Positions 1 through 13,400 of a DNA stretch of 64,000 bases are shown one piece after another (the stretch's first letter is position 1; every line of letters begins with the position of its first letter). Below the pieces are notes generated by a model. That model saw nothing but the letters and a program-made list of their open reading frames with translations. It did not search any database and was not told the origin of the DNA. The position numbers were made by a program, and so were the translations under genes. The stretch covers positions 2,108,001 to 2,172,000 of the forward strand of contig NC_135126.1 in the NCBI RefSeq assembly GCF_050908995.1, read 5' to 3'. The stretch comes from Andrena cerasifolii (Eukaryota; Arthropoda; Insecta; Hymenoptera; Andrenidae).

Positions 1-953
1 TCCTCCTCCGCGAGCTTGCCGTTCGAAATTTAAATGTCACTCTGTTTCTAAGGGAAGAAGGCTGCACCCTCTTGAACTTAAACTTCCATGCTTCTTCGAT
101 AGGTCAGTCCTGGCGAGAATGAATAGCGCCACTTACGCTGTGACCTTTGAGAAGCTGAGACGAAGTTCTTCCTGGATTGCAAGTCTGAAAGGATCGTGTA
201 ATGCATCGCTGGGTTATCGATGCAAGCGCAATATCTGCTTACTCGGTATAGACGGCACTGTATCATTCTTGTATAATAGGGAGGTTGGGTAATACGGAAT
301 GGAATACAAACAAAGCCGCGTGATATTCCTCGCGGTGCTATATCATATCAACGTTTTATGAATAAAACATTTGCTTTGGTAGCTTTCTGCCCGCCACCCC
401 ATATATTAGAATGTTGTTTTGGGGAACAATGTTCGGAGGATGCGGCTACTTATCGAAATGAAGAATGGCACGCTCTGGGAGAAATTACTGAATTTAACCG
501 ATGTCCTCGTTTCTCCGTTTCGCGCACGAATTTCGTATCGGTGATAGAGTCGAGGTTCTATTTTTTTTTTTAAATTATGTACTACGCTTAATTATTCCAG
601 GGTTGTTAAATAGTGCATAGGGTATCCAGGGGCAATTCAAGTTTTCTTGATTGCAGTGTTGAGGTAGTTCCTAACCAACTATGTTAGTCAAGTTAGAGCT
701 GGGTAATAAATGATGTAAAAAATTATTATTATTATCAAATACGCATAAAAATAAATTTATATACATATGGACTCCAAAAACAATATAAGCAATACCACAG
801 AAAAATATAAATACAACAAAAATAATAATTCTGAAGATTATTTAAAGCAAAAAACTACATCTTTGACACCACAAATCAATATATATATTTATATATATAT
901 ATATGTAGGGTTGGGATTGGCGGTGGTGGGCGGAATTGAGTAGCGACACTCTA
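1..953. other. Intronic sequence without gene
   Basis: No coding frame or transposon is recognised. An AT-repeat tract (TATATA runs) lies at about 875-905, followed by a short G/T-rich stretch that runs into the Tc1-like arm. The first 15 bases equal 57218-57232 in the Ig exon, probably by chance. Confidence 0.4.
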
Positions 954-1250
954 CAGCCCCCGGCAATAAGTTTGGAACCAAACGCAAAAATACGAAATTA
1001 ACGAGAAACACCAATATTTTTTACGTATAATATGCAACGGTACATATATGAAACGCGTGGTAATGTTAAATTGGTCTATTTTAAAGTAAAAGCACCAAAA
1101 ATAATTAAGAATTTTGTTTATTATATAATACAAAATATGGAAGAAACAAAATGTGTCTGGGAAATAAGTATGGAACGGACCGATGTTCTGGAAAAAAGTA
1201 TGGAACAATATTAATTTGCAAAGAGATTAACAATAATTTTTTCAGTATTC
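954..1250 (+). mobile_element. Solo long terminal arm of a Tc1-like IR/DR element
   Basis: It starts TA|CAGCCCCCGGCAATAAG, a Tc1/mariner-type end at a TA. It is about 95% identical by eye to the arms of the full palindromic copy at 35393-35998. Three direct repeats of AATAAGTNTGGAAC type lie near 965, 1163 and 1192, the IR/DR arrangement of Tc1-like transposase binding sites. The homology stops near CAGTATT at 1250 and no opposite arm follows. Apparent reading frames in both strands are repeated in each copy only because the arm is repeated. Confidence 0.75.
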
Positions 1251-2522
1251 AGATTGTCTCGCACTTTGTTAAAATATTGAACACGTTTTAGCATTGGTGC
1301 AATTGTTCATGTACTGGCAGTTTCGTCCGAAATTATTGTCACCAAAATTAGTTTCTACAGTTACAAGAGAATGTAATAGGAGAAAAAATATTTCATTATA
1401 TAAAGATACTCTGTTTGAATAGAACGTCGGAATAATGGAACATCTACTTTGCATGAATACACGAGCGCAACTCTGCTTGTTCAATATCGTGTCTATTTCG
1501 CTAAATAAACATCGCGTGGTTCTTTTCATTATACTTTGAATGATATACGACCGCGTCTGGCGCGAGTGAACGTAGAGAATTAAAGTAATATTGAGAAACC
1601 ACCCCAAGGCGTGTGCCACCCCTGTACTGTAAAAAATACGCAGGCAAGAATAATCGCAAGATTTAGAAACGTCACTCCAGTGATTTGTTTTTTTTTTCAT
1701 ATTCTCAGAGTAATAACACACTCCAAAAAAAATCGAATAATGTAAATTTGGCGACCAACCCCTTCCAAATAAAAAATTCTATTCCACTTTGGAAATTTAT
1801 CTTTCGATTTACTTTTATCGATTTTGAATTATTAATAAGAATGCCATTTCATTTTGTATAAATTGAATGCTATGTTATTGATTCCATAATATAATCCAGC
1901 GAATTTTAAGTTCCACCACATTGCAAAAATCGCGGCTCTTCATTGCTGGAAGCACGGCGATCCACTTTTATTCGCATTACTCTATTAGCGTGACTCGTGC
2001 TTTCAACAGTGCTCGCTAACTAGTCGGTTTTAATTCGAGAAAAAGTTTTCTCATAAGATCGTATCAGCGGCATTCTAACGGTAAGCCTATCAGTTAACCC
2101 GGAATACCGACATGAAATCCGTTAAATTCCTTCACCCTCCGAAAGAAATTCAATGGAAACAAATCTCGACAGCCATTCAGACCTACGGCATTAAGTAATT
2201 AATTTCGACAAATTGTAGCTGTTACTTTCCAACTAATTTCTCCTGGTATTTTCAAACTACGGCATAATTATACGCGGCGTCCTCGAAATTTACAACGGGA
2301 GACCGTGCAGCTTCTAGCGAGGAGAACGGAAATGAAAATACCGGGATCCATTTTTTCCACATTAAACACCGAAGCCTGCAAAAATGTACGAATCCTGCTT
2401 TTTGCGGAAATACACCTTTCCTAGATGAAATGTCACTGGAAAATAGAATATCGCGCGACTTTATATGTATTCAATTGTGGGTTTTAAATTTCCACAAGTT
2501 CTCAATTAAAAGTAACCTGACA
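1251..2522. other. Intronic sequence without recognised feature
   Basis: AT-rich. A 150-codon open frame on the minus strand (1269-1721) has no recognisable domain and is treated as chance. No clear terminal inverted repeats were found. Confidence 0.4.
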
Positions 2523-2737
2523 GGGTAGGTGCACCGTTTGTGGCCATTGCACTGTTTTTGGCCATGCGCATAATTATCTTATTTTTAAATTGCTTGCCGA
2601 TCATTATTATGTGCAGAATTTCACATGATAAATATTTTGTTTAGTATACCGCCAGAAATATAAGGTTACATTTATTGCTTACATGGGAAAATATAATATT
2701 TATTTGGAGAAGCGGCTAAAAAATGGTGCATCTACCC
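2523..2737. mobile_element. Short GGG-type TA element W (MITE)
   Basis: Terminal inverted repeats GGGTAGGTGCACC (2523) and GGTGCATCTACCC (ending 2737) match at 12 of 13 positions. TA follows the right end; CA, probably a mutated TA, precedes the left end. The inner left side repeats TTTGTGGCCAT / TTTTTGGCCAT. It looks like a tiny non-autonomous mariner/pogo-type element. Confidence 0.6.
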
Positions 2738-2739
2738 TA

Positions 2740-3602
2740 CAATCTTTCAGAAACAGAATACCAAAACATAATGCAAACCTAATACACTCAAAGCAACAAA
2801 AGACTGCACACAAAGTGTCTTTACACTCCCGCCTAATTATCCACTGTAAGCGACCTTCGCGAAGATAATTTATTTACATCCACTCTCGGCCGGCAATCGC
2901 TGGCTTTGTGGCAGAACCAAAGGCAAAGTAAGCATCCAATAATGAAACTTTGTCGCGGTGTGCGCAGATCGACGAATGTAATTTATTCTCGAGCAATCTG
3001 TTAACGGCGATTATAGCCATAGCAACCGATCCGTGCCGCTCACCATAAACGTGATCAGTTACTAAGCTAATGTGCTTGATTCGCGTTTCCTTGCGTCCGA
3101 AAATGCTCTTACAGAAAGCCGTGCTGAGCCCGAAGTCGCGATTATTATCGATGCTGCTTCATATCTCCCCATTTCGTCCGAGTGACCAGCCCACCCACCG
3201 CCAGCGCCTGTAATCGTTTCACGCGAACGAACCCTCTCCTGTATTCGCGTCTATTTGCGCTACGTGAGCCTCCGCGACGCGAAATCCCTTCGACGTTTAT
3301 CGTGTCTTCCACGGGCCTTCCGCCGCGGTGCTTTATACCGTGGTTGCTTCTGTTTTTCGAGGCTGGCCACCTCCTAAAACGAATTTAGTAGCCTGGCATT
3401 TCAGCCGAGTAATCACGGATCGATACGTGATCGGACTCCAGCAATCCAAGTGATATCGTCGAATACCGTGCGTGCTTTCCTGCTCAGCGTAACGGGAACA
3501 TCATTGATAAGGGCTCTTCGATCGTGTTTCGTTAATAAAATCTACGCCCGACTGTATTTTCTTTTAGATTTGTTACTTCTTGGGGGCTGCTTTGTGAATG
3601 CC
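2740..3602. other. Intronic sequence without recognised feature
   Basis: Moderately GC-rich between 2880 and 3520 with no domain-bearing frame. It directly precedes the TTAA of element A1. Confidence 0.35.
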
Positions 3603-3606
3603 TTAA

Positions 3607-4331
3607 GGGGTTATGCCTAGTCAGGCGGCCGAAAAGAGGCGAATATTTGTGAATTTTTTTTGAAGAAGCGGAAGCGTATATTTTTACAGAACTTCTTGCG
3701 CTTAAAAGAGCAACATTTAAAGAACATTTGGTAATTTTTTCGTGGAAAAATATTTACGTTTATAATAAAATAACAAGCGACATCCAAGAAGCATTTTTAA
3801 AAATTTAGTTTTGCGGTGAGCATTGCCATTCGGAACCAGATTATCTAAAATCAAAAAACAAAAAAAAATGTCGTTAGTATATTAATGTATCCTCAGGTTG
3901 ACGGAGAGAATTTTTCGAAATATTAATTTAAAACAAAATGGCGGCTATTTAAATTTGAAATCGTGATTTTTGCACAAAGAAATCAGGATTTCAATTTTAA
4001 ATAGCCGCCATTTTGTTTTAAATTAATATTTCGGGAAATTCTCTCCGTCAACTTGAGGATACTAACGAAATCTTTTTTGTTTTTTGATTTTGGATAACCT
4101 GGCTCCGAATGGCAATGCTCACCGCAAAACCAAATTTTTAAAAATGCTTCTTGTATGTCGCTTGTTATTTTATTGTAAACTTAAATATTTTTCTACGAAA
4201 AAATTACCAAATGTTCTTTAAATGTTGCTCTTTTAAGCGCAAAAAGTTTTGAAATAATATACGCTTCCGCTTCTTAAAAAAAAATTCACAAATATGCGCC
4301 TCTTTTCGGTCGCCTGACTAGGTATAACCCC
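3607..4331. mobile_element. TTAA hairpin element A1 (piggyBac-type MITE)
   Basis: TTAA at 3603-3606 and 4332-4335 flank ends GGGGTTATGCCTAGTCAG and CTGACTAGGTATAACCCC. The two arms of about 360 bp are near-perfect inverted copies, so the 725-bp element could fold into one long hairpin. Near its centre each arm has a CAAAATGGCGGC motif. There are four copies in the window. It has no coding capacity, so it would have been moved by a transposase supplied elsewhere. The right TTAA is also the left TTAA of element B1. Confidence 0.9.
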
Positions 4332-4335
4332 TTAA

Positions 4336-5549
4336 GAGGGGATTCTCGTGTAACAGCCCCCGAAAATTTTGAATTTTTTTTAAAGAAACTATTGTTAATA
4401 TTGCATTAAACTCTTTTGCGATATAAAGAGGCATCTTTAAACTTGTGGAATTATTTTCTTTACGTCGATCCTTCTTAATATTTATTAATTGTTGTGGAAT
4501 TATGTTAACCTCTTCGATGATGTTAGCGTCAGATGTAGTACCTGTTACAGTCATCTGATTGCAAAAAGGAGAAAATTTTCTTCAAGCTAAATAATAAACG
4601 CTGGGACTGGACCTTAAATTTTAATTTTAGGTTTTATTCATAATACTTTTTTCGTCGATATAAAGAATAATATGAAAAATTTGTCTAAGGAAAAAACTTA
4701 CTTTTTCTTTCAAACGCTATAATTCTTTCAATTTTTCACCTTTTTTCTTTAAATTGAACCAGGCCCTGCGTAAACTATTTAATTTTAAGAATCTTCTATT
4801 TTTTCGCAATCAGATGACTGTGATGGGTGCTACACATCCCGCCAACAGGGGTTACATCGTCTAAGAGGTTGACGAAATTCCACAATAATTAATACATAAT
4901 AAGAAGGATTGACATACAAAAATATTTTCTGTAAGTTTAATGATGCCTCCTTATATCCCAAGGAGTTAAATCCAATATGACCAACAGTTCTTTCAAAAAA
5001 ATTCTTAAATATTGTTGTATTCCGTAATTATAATATTTTCATTTATTTTATAAAACAATATAAAAATTTACGGAAATTTAGACGAAATACAGCTTAATGG
5101 TTTTTGAGCTAGACTATGATGTCGAAACTGTTCGGAACAAGAGTGTTTTGAAAGAGATATTGGGGTGTTATATATAGGTGGTTTCGGCGGTTGAGAAAGT
5201 GGGGGTTGAAAGGGATGAGGCATAGATCAAGGTACAAGGATGAGTAATAAGGAACGGATGAAATCACAGGAAAAGGAATTTAGGATGTTTGCTATTGTTA
5301 TCTGTAGAAGTGAACGAATGACTAAAACTAGAGAAAAATAATTTTAAGTGGCGTTGGTATACAACACCTTCCGCCATAAAATTGTTCAACGGGAGTTAAA
5401 AATTACGTGTACCGTGATTTATAATGACATTACATATGGTGAATAGTAATTACATTACATAGATATTGAAAACTACAAAAGCAAAACGTAAAATAATGTT
5501 ATACAACAATATCAGTTACTTTAGGGACTGTTAGACGAGAATCCCCCCC
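4336..5549. mobile_element. TTAA element B1 (piggyBac-type MITE)
   Basis: Between TTAA 4332-4335 and 5550-5553. The ends are GAGGGGATTCTCGTGTAAC and its complement GTTAGACGAGAATCCCCCC. Inner arms are inverted around 4540-4830 (TCATCTGATTGCAAAAA and TTTTTTCGCAATCAGATGA). A second, longer member is B2 at 41214-43931. An extra 0.5 kb at 5009-5512 is absent from B2 and looks like a later insert. Confidence 0.85.
5009..5512. mobile_element. Probable insert inside B1 with 12-bp inverted ends
   Basis: ATATTGTTGTAT (5009-5020) and ATACAACAATAT (5501-5512) are perfect inverted repeats. They bracket sequence that B2 lacks at this place. No TSD could be fixed and no family is recognised. Confidence 0.4.
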
Positions 5550-5553
5550 TTAA

Positions 5554-6651
5554 ACTGTAAATTAATTTCTAATTTAACTATTTAGTAGGTACTTGCTAAT
5601 CACACTTTTGCTAATCTTGATTTTTAACCTTGGATTCTCATAGGAAGGCTTTGAATTGTATGTTGATTTTCGTTCGAGTGTTTTAAAATGATTCGATTGA
5701 CCATTTTAGGTATTGGGACACGTTTGAGATCGAGAGATTATCCCAAATAATGTGAAACGATACTTTATTTTCAATAATGTTCTGTAGTACCCGTAGATAT
5801 TTACCAAGCAAGCAATTTGCATGGGTGTTCGTATCACAGTTATCAATTTAAATTCTAAAATGGATATTATAATCGATTCATGACTGATCCGCTTATTGCG
5901 TAATGCGAGGGATATACACTCTGTTGCGGAGATTACTCATCTTCTTACTCTCTATCCAAGCGGCGTACTTTGAACTTTAAACCTCTTAACATAGCTTGAT
6001 GGGAAAGGTTCCTAGAAAATCCTCGCACAGTGCCTCCACGTGCGTATATTCCACCCGTATTAAAGAAGTATAGACGTTGTCCATACTTCTCGAAACAACG
6101 GTAATCCTCAGCCTCTTTGAGCTGGGGATACCTTCCTCAGGGTAGCCGGAGGACATCGGAATTCTTTTCAAGGGAATCTTAAGAGGCACTTGATATAATT
6201 CCAAGACACCGCGACGGAACATCCCAGCAATCGTGAATTTCATCTCTGGGGGTGAAATCATTTAACCCTTTCCCTGGGATGCGCATTGAATGGAAAGTGC
6301 TCGAGGCTCGCAGTCCCATGAAGTTGCACGGGCACGTTGGCTGCAGTGCATAATAACGCTCGAACGTACTTCCCCAGGAATTTCATGTATATAGCGTTCT
6401 TCGCGAGGAAACGGCTAGACGATTATGACACCGAACTTTACGTTTACAAAGGGACGGGGGCTGAAGTTGGAACAGGACCTGACGATTTTAAAACAGGGAC
6501 GCTGACAATTCCTGTTGCATAGGGAGAGTTGTGGAACGGGCAGGTTTTGTACCGTGGAGATATTTAATTTTTAAATAAATATACTTAAAAGTAGGTTATT
6601 AGTGGCCACTATATGATGTTTTATAGGGTATACTGTGCTGTAAGAAATTAT
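5554..6651. other. Intronic sequence without recognised feature
   Basis: Mixed-composition sequence between B1 and A2. A 91-codon minus-strand frame (5986-6261) has no recognised domain. Confidence 0.35.
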
Positions 6652-6655
6652 TTAA

Positions 6656-7392
6656 AGGGTTATACCCAGTCAGGCGGCCGAAAAGAGGCGAATATTTGTG
6701 AATTTTTTTTGAAGAAGCGGAAGCGTATATTTTTACAAAACTTTTTGCGCTTAAAAGAGCAACATTTAAAGAACATTTGGTAATTTTTTCGTAGAAGAAT
6801 ATTTAAGTTTATAATAAAATAACAAGCGACATCCAAGAAGCGTTTTTAAAAATTTGGTTTTGCGGTGAGCACTGCCATTCGGAGCCAGATTATCTAAAAT
6901 CAAAAAACAAAAAAGATTTCGTTAGTATCCTCAAGTTGACGGAGAGAATTTGCCGAAATATTAATTTAAAACAAAATGGCGGCTATTTAAAATTGAAATC
7001 CTGATTTCTTTGTGCAAAAATCACGCGAAAAAATCACGATTTCAACTTTAAATAGCCGCCATGTTGTTTTAAATTAATATTTCGGAAAATTCTCTGCGTC
7101 AACTTGAGGATACATTAATATACTAACGAAATCTTTTTTGTTTTTTGATTTTAGATAATCTGGTTACGAATGGCAGTGCTCACCGCGAAACCAAATTTTT
7201 AAAAATGCTTCTTGGATGTCGCTTGTTATTTTATTATAAACGTAAATATTTTTCCACGAAAAAATTACCAAATGTTCTTTAAGAGTTGCTCTTTTAAGCG
7301 CAAAAAGTTCTGTAAGAATATACGCTTCCGCTTTTTCAAAACAAATTCACAAACATTCGCCTCATTTCGACCGCCTGACTAGGTATAACCCC
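6656..7392. mobile_element. TTAA hairpin element A2
   Basis: TTAA at 6652-6655 and 7393-7396. The ends and both palindromic arms match A1, including the central ATGGCGG motifs. The right TTAA is shared with element C. Confidence 0.9.
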
Positions 7393-7396
7393 TTAA

Positions 7397-8121
7397 GGGG
7401 TCTATCCACTGTGGCGCCCTGATAAAGTACCGCTGCTTGGAACTTTTTTTTGTCTCAGAAAGGATGTGTTTACTAAATTGAAGTTTTTCCTATTTATTAA
7501 TAGGTGCTTTGAGAATACAACGTTATTTTTTTCATATTCTTTTAACGCTTGCTTGCGCCAAAATAAGTGGGTGTAATATGCGCTGTAAAATAAAAGACGC
7601 CCCGACTGCGTGGTCGATTTTAGAGGAACCGTATGTCTGAAACAAAAAAAAAAATAGATTTCTAGTGTGTATGACTGCCGCTATAGCAGGGACTAAGATT
7701 AATTTGATTGATGAAGAAATAACAAAATGGCAGACATCCAAATTTGAACTATCGAATTTAGCTAAATTTTTTAATCATTCCGCGACGTAAAAGATGAGAA
7801 AAATCAACGAAAATGTGTGATTCTAGTTTGGGCCATAGCGGCTGTCATGTTGATTACAAACCTCCCTGATACCACCGCCCCAGATACATGGTTCCTCCAA
7901 AATCGACCACGCAGTTGAGGCGTCTTTTTTTTCACAGCGCATATTACACCTCCGTATTTTGGGGAAAGTATGCATTAAAAAAATATGAAAAAAAATTTGT
8001 TATGTTCCTAAAACACATATTAATAAATAGACAAAAACTTAAATTTAGTAAACACATTCTTCTTCTGACAAAAAAAAGTTCTAAACAGCGGTACTTTATC
8101 AGGGCGTCACAGTGGATAGAC
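7397..8121. mobile_element. TTAA hairpin element C
   Basis: TTAA at 7393-7396 and 8122-8125. The ends GGGGTCTATCCACTGTGG and CACAGTGGATAGAC extend into long inverted arms (both contain GATAAAGTACCGCTG in opposite orientation). The inner part has TATGACTGCCGCTATAG and AACAAAATGGCAG, recognisably related to the middle of elements D and L. Length is 725 bp, the same as A1. Confidence 0.85.
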
Positions 8122-8125
8122 TTAA

Positions 8126-9731
8126 GAGACTTGTCGAGTTGGCGAGAATAATTCTGCTCAACACTGCGATTCTGATCTGTGGTCTGACTAAACGTCGACT
8201 CGTACTTCTCGCACTGCGCTCTTACCACGCGTGCTGCCACGTGCCTTCACACTTGAAAATCTTTAAAAAATTAATTGATTACCTCTGGCAATCAGTCTGC
8301 AACGTAAATAGCCTGTCCGCCTCGTTCTTACACACTGGTTCGAGAGAATTTTCCAGAAGATTTTCGAGAAGATTCCTCGCCTTATAGAATCTCTTAAATT
8401 TGGCCTGCTTCTCTTACGAGAGCCCACGGAGATTCCATTGGCTCGTTGAAAATCCAAATCGTCGCAGTGCATCGAATACCGAGAACACTTGGACACAAAC
8501 GATGATATAAAAGTTGATACAGATTCCATGAGCTCCGATACCCCGGATACGGACGCCACCGATGCCTGCCGTATACATAAGCGTTGGAATCGCGTTCTCC
8601 ACCTTTCAGTCTAGTAGCAAGGCCATTACCAGCATTTCCCTGGCTCGCGAGCTCGAGGAATAATGGATTCCGTAAGTTTTCCGCTTGTTGCGACGGATAT
8701 ATGCTTATTTCGCCTCGGTCGTTTACCGATCTTCCAACCCTTAACCCACTCCGCCATCAGCGTCCACGTCCAATGGCTGCTGTAGCTTTTCAACTTCCTC
8801 CCTCTTTCACTCTTCCACTCTCCTTCCCTCTCCCCACTCTCCATTTTCTCTCTTACCTCTCCTTTTTCTCCTTCTCTATTTTCTCTCTTCCCACTCCTTT
8901 TTCTCTTTCCCTATTTTCTCTCTTCCCTCTGCTTTTCCTCTCCCCCCACTCTCTCTCTTCCCTCTCCTTTTTCTCTCTTTTTATTTTCTGTCTCCTCTCG
9001 CCTCTGCATCTCCTCTTTCTCCTCCTCTTTCCCGAGGATATATTTCGAAGGAATCCCCAGGACGCGGTACGCCCGATATCCCGCTCGTATCAGGAACCTC
9101 CGCTTCCCCGATACGGCGAGACAACGTTTCGTGTCAAATTAGCGAAAAAGTAGTGGCGTTTTGTCCCGCGGGGGCAGAGACGCTTCACGGTACACGCTCC
9201 AATCGTGTAAGGAACGGTGGGATTTTCCATGTCCCCCCGGCCGACGTTCCTGTAATTCAAGTTCATATTGGACGATTCCCTGTTGCGGATCGATAGGCTT
9301 CCGCCGGGGATACCTGGCTCTGCTCTCTTTCCCTCGTAACCGATAGTCCTGGTCCTTATGACTTGTACAGACGAACGGTGGATCATGGAATTGCTCCGAA
9401 GAGAGAAACGATCCAGCGCCTGTTTGGGTAACTGCTACCTTGCTGTTTCCTCGGACTTCTCTCTACCAATCTTCAACAAGATCGTTCCTCGACGTGACTG
9501 TCTGCTTGACGAGTCGATAAATGGAAGGGTGGTTTGTGGTACGCCACTGGGCTGAGTTTTGTTGTTGGTGTTTAGCGTGTGTAAAGTGGGAATGCTAGAA
9601 TAGTTTGGGTATTATACGTTGGATAGGGTTTTAATTAACCGATATTGTGCGCCGAAATCATGTTTTAACTTTTAAAAAAATTTTACTGTCGAAATTCCAA
9701 CTTCATTATTGGATAGGGTGTTTGAATATGA
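8126..9731. other. Intronic sequence with a long polypyrimidine tract
   Basis: Apart from the CT-rich tract at 8795-9035 nothing specific is seen. The 189-codon frame across the tract (8584-9153) is a low-complexity artefact rich in Ser, Phe and Leu. Confidence 0.4.
8795..9035 (+). repeat. Polypyrimidine (CT-rich) imperfect microsatellite
   Basis: About 240 bases that are almost all C and T, built of CTCTCTTCCCTCTCC-like blocks. Such strand asymmetry can favour triplex DNA and slippage; whether it does so here is unknown. Confidence 0.75.
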
Positions 9732-9735
9732 TTAA

Positions 9736-10480
9736 GGGGTTATACCTAGTCAGGCGGCCGAAAAGAGGCGAATATTTGTGAATTTTTTTTGAAGAAGCAG
9801 AAGAGTATATTTTTACAGAACTTTTTGCGCTTAAAAGAGCAATATTTAAAGAACATTTGGTAATTTTTTCGTAGAAAAATATTTAAGTTTATAATAAAAT
9901 AACAAGCGACATCCAAGAAGCATTTTTAAAAATTTGGTTTTGCGGTGAGCATTGTCATTCGGAACCAGATTATCTAAAATAAAAAACAAAAAAGATTTCG
10001 TTAGTATATTAATGTATCCTCAGGTTGACAGAGAGAATTTTCCGAAATATTAAGTTAAAACAACATGGTAGCTATTTAAAGTTGATATCCTGATTTTTTC
10101 GCGTGATTTTTGCAGGAAAAATCAGGATTTCAAATTTAAATAGCCGCCATTTCGTTTTAAATTAATATTTCAGAAAATTCTCTCCGTCAACCTAAGGATA
10201 CATTAATATACTAACGAAATCTTTTTTGTTTTTTGATTTTAGATAACCTGGTTCCGAATGGCAATGCTCACCGCAGAACCAAATTTTTAAAAACGCTTCT
10301 TGGATGTCGCTTGTTATTTTATTATAAACTTAAATATTTTTCTACGATAAAATTACCAAATGTTCTTTAACTGTTGCTCTTTTAAACGCAAAAAGTTCTG
10401 TAAAAATATACGCTTCCGCTTCTTCAAAAAAAATTCACAAATATTCGCCTCTTTTCGACCGCGTGACTAGGCATAACCCC
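9736..10480. mobile_element. TTAA hairpin element A3
   Basis: TTAA at 9732-9735 and 10481-10484. It is a full palindromic copy of family A with GGGGTTATACCTAGTCAG at the left and CTAGGCATAACCCC at the right. The left central motif is degraded (AACATGGTAGCT) and the right one is partly kept (AGCCGCCATTT). Confidence 0.9.
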
Positions 10481-10484
10481 TTAA

Positions 10485-13400
10485 GGATGGGTAACATTGT
10501 ATCTTAAAGTGTGGAGTCTAGGCAATAGATTCTGTTAAGCTGGTTTTCATTTTACGTGGAGATGTGAATTTGATTTAAAATTGATCTGTCTTCGTCACTT
10601 CTTTTTAAATTTCTTTGCTTGTAAGGAAGTACTCTGAGAATTTGAGTTGGTTTGCTTGCTAATCTTGATGTGTGTGACAGGCATTTTTAGTTAGAGGTCC
10701 TTGTCGGCTGTTACTTAAACAGGGAACATCTTGAACTGTCTGTTCGACTCTATTCAGCGCAAGGGAATTTCGATATCGATGACGATGGAACTCGAACGTT
10801 CCTAGGAAGTTTGTCGTAACGAGCCTTTGACATATGCAACTTTGGTGCCATTCAATGAACCATCTGACTCCTACTTGAACGTCTCAGATAAACTCGTACT
10901 CTTCAAACTCTGTTTCCTCAGCCCCCCAGAAGCTTATAAGGAATTCTCACTTCGTGTATTCAGGTAACTTGTGACACAATGTATTCACGCTAGAAAGGCA
11001 TTCGATTTATTTCAGAAAATTCCATAAATCTTAAGAATTCAACAAACATGTATGGAGGATCTTATCACATCATATCACATTGTTTAAACTCGAGTATTTA
11101 ATATTAAAAAATACAACGTTGAACCATACGTCCCTCGTGCAATCCATTTCATCAATTTCGTTTGATTTAGTCATCGAAACAGGTCCTGTTAACTACAAAA
11201 CTACGAATACGATGCATTAAAAGACGTAGCGAAGTTCAGTAGTTAATATGAGCTCAAAGGAACAAAAGTACAAGGGAGGGAAACTACAAACGTTTAAAAA
11301 AAATATCGCAGTAGAAAAACTATATCTTAGTGATAGAATCGCCGAATTAGAAATGAATTTTGAAAACGCGTAAAGGCGCATAACGCTAAAGAGACGAGCG
11401 CGAGTGGGAAAACATCTTTCAACGTCAGACAAAAGCAAGATTTATCGATCTCTGAAGAAGCGTTCCAGGGGACGTCTCGTTGGTAGCGAGAAACGTAGCA
11501 CATCCGCGTCGAGTTTCACCGATCCTCCCTGAATATATCACGTCCGGTAAGAAGCTCTCGTTTTCACTTGCCGTGACACGATCGAGGAGGCGACGAGTGG
11601 TATCCGTATAGAATTCGTTGCTTCGAACTCAAGGAACACGGGGAAAATTCGTGGGGAGAATAAAGGATGGAAAGAGGTGTGGATGAAATTGAGAAAAATG
11701 GGAGGATGGAATTGTAAAGTATGAATTACGTGCAATCTGCCTGTAATATGCGCCACAGACAGCTCAGCAACCCCTTCCGACGATGAGCTGTAAAAGAATT
11801 GATCGCCAATAGAAATCACGAGCCTGAAGAAAGCCATATAGCCTAGACTTAATAGAAAACATTTTTGCAAATTTTATTCGGAACGTCAAGCCTCACTAAT
11901 TGATTATTTGAATAAATATTCGTTTCAACTGCGGGAACCCGGTCGACCAAAACTACCCCTTACTACAGGACCAAACTTACAAAATGGTAAAACAAGCATC
12001 TTACCCGCAAGAAATTTCACGTCGGAAAACACCCCCGAGTTACAGTGTTTTAAAACGAACACTCCCAGCCGCACCAGCAATTGCGACGTTATTTATCAAG
12101 CAACTATGGTGCCCCCTAATAACACCCCCAGCACCATTTCCAGGGCGTTGAATATTACGTCGTATCTATAAAGCAGTATTCGTAAAGAAGACTTTTATAG
12201 GGGCACTAGACTTAGGCGGGGCGGGGCTGGTGTAATGGCACTTGCAACAGGGGGAGGGTTTCATTTGAATTTCTCGATTCGTTTGTAAATATATCGTCCT
12301 CGCAGGAAGCGTTCCGTCGCGCAATGATTTCGCGAGCCAGGTGCAAACAAAGTAAGGTAAACGGGGCTGAATATCAGATCTCAGACTTTCAAGATCTCAT
12401 TAGGATTTTCAACTTGGCGAGTGCGGCACTGGGCTGGGGTTGGTTGGCGTGCAGGAGGGGGTGGGAGGAAACGTGGAGAAAAGGTGCGTTTTCAGCGGGC
12501 GGAAACGGCGGCTCGAAGGGAGGGTATCGCGCTGTAAAGGGAAACAGCCAGCGGCAGTGGCCGCGATGGAAACACCGGTTCTCGTTCGATCACCGAAGTT
12601 AAACATCGTGAGGCGCGTACCGGGGAAAGATGGGTGACCGTTTTTCTCCTGGTGCGTTGCTTGCTGCTGGCAACCTTACGGGTAGGTTTTCCCGGTTGCG
12701 AACGTTTATAATTCGCGACCATTATGGCCTGCCCAATAGCAAAAATTCCTTACGGTGATCCCATCGAGTTAAGACGTGGTCTTTCAGACCTCACTCTGCT
12801 TTCCGTCCACCCTGTGGCCTGCACGGTGCTCTCCTAGAAAGAGATTAAATGCTCACTCCATCTTGCTTGGTTTCAAAGCTGCTATAGAGGAAACTCTGAG
12901 GCGCAGCGCGTCAGTTGGACCTTGAATAAACCCAACACTATCTGTAAAGGGAAACAGATGAGGAAAGGGTGAAATAAGTAGAAGATATATGGGAAAAAAT
13001 TGTGTAAACTCCGAGCAAGATGGAGTCGGAGGAGAGTGTTGGGGAAAGTCCTTTATGAGGGAAAAGACTTTAAGCGAATAGAATATTCTGGAATGGACAC
13101 GCGATAAGTTCGTGAGCCGTTTGTGCTCTGGTTCGAAGCGGAAGGAAATTTTCAGGCAATAATTCCTGTAATCCTTTTGCAGGATTCGCACCGTGGGGAT
13201 CGTTAGCGCAAGTGCAAAGAGTAATACGTTATACGAAGCGTTTAGGGGTTCGATACTTTCGGTGTCGCATCGTGCAATCGGTTTTAATTGAATCGGCTGG
13301 TGGGACTCGCTTTCGCGATGAATTTACGAGAATAAATTGCAATCAATAAACGAGCGGGGAAAATACTATTCCCCGCTAGTAATTGTACGCTAGCAATTTT

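Noticed and set aside
951..1208. Frame repeated at 35369-35647 and 35744-36079 (MFHTFFQN...)
   Set aside because: Repeated only because it lies in the Tc1-like arms; no similarity to known proteins, and both strands are open.
1269..1721. 150-codon minus-strand frame after the Tc1-like arm, considered as transposase
   Set aside because: No DDE or HTH pattern could be matched in any frame.
8584..9153. 189-codon frame rich in Ser, Phe, Leu
   Set aside because: Product of a CT microsatellite; low complexity and no start context or splice signals.
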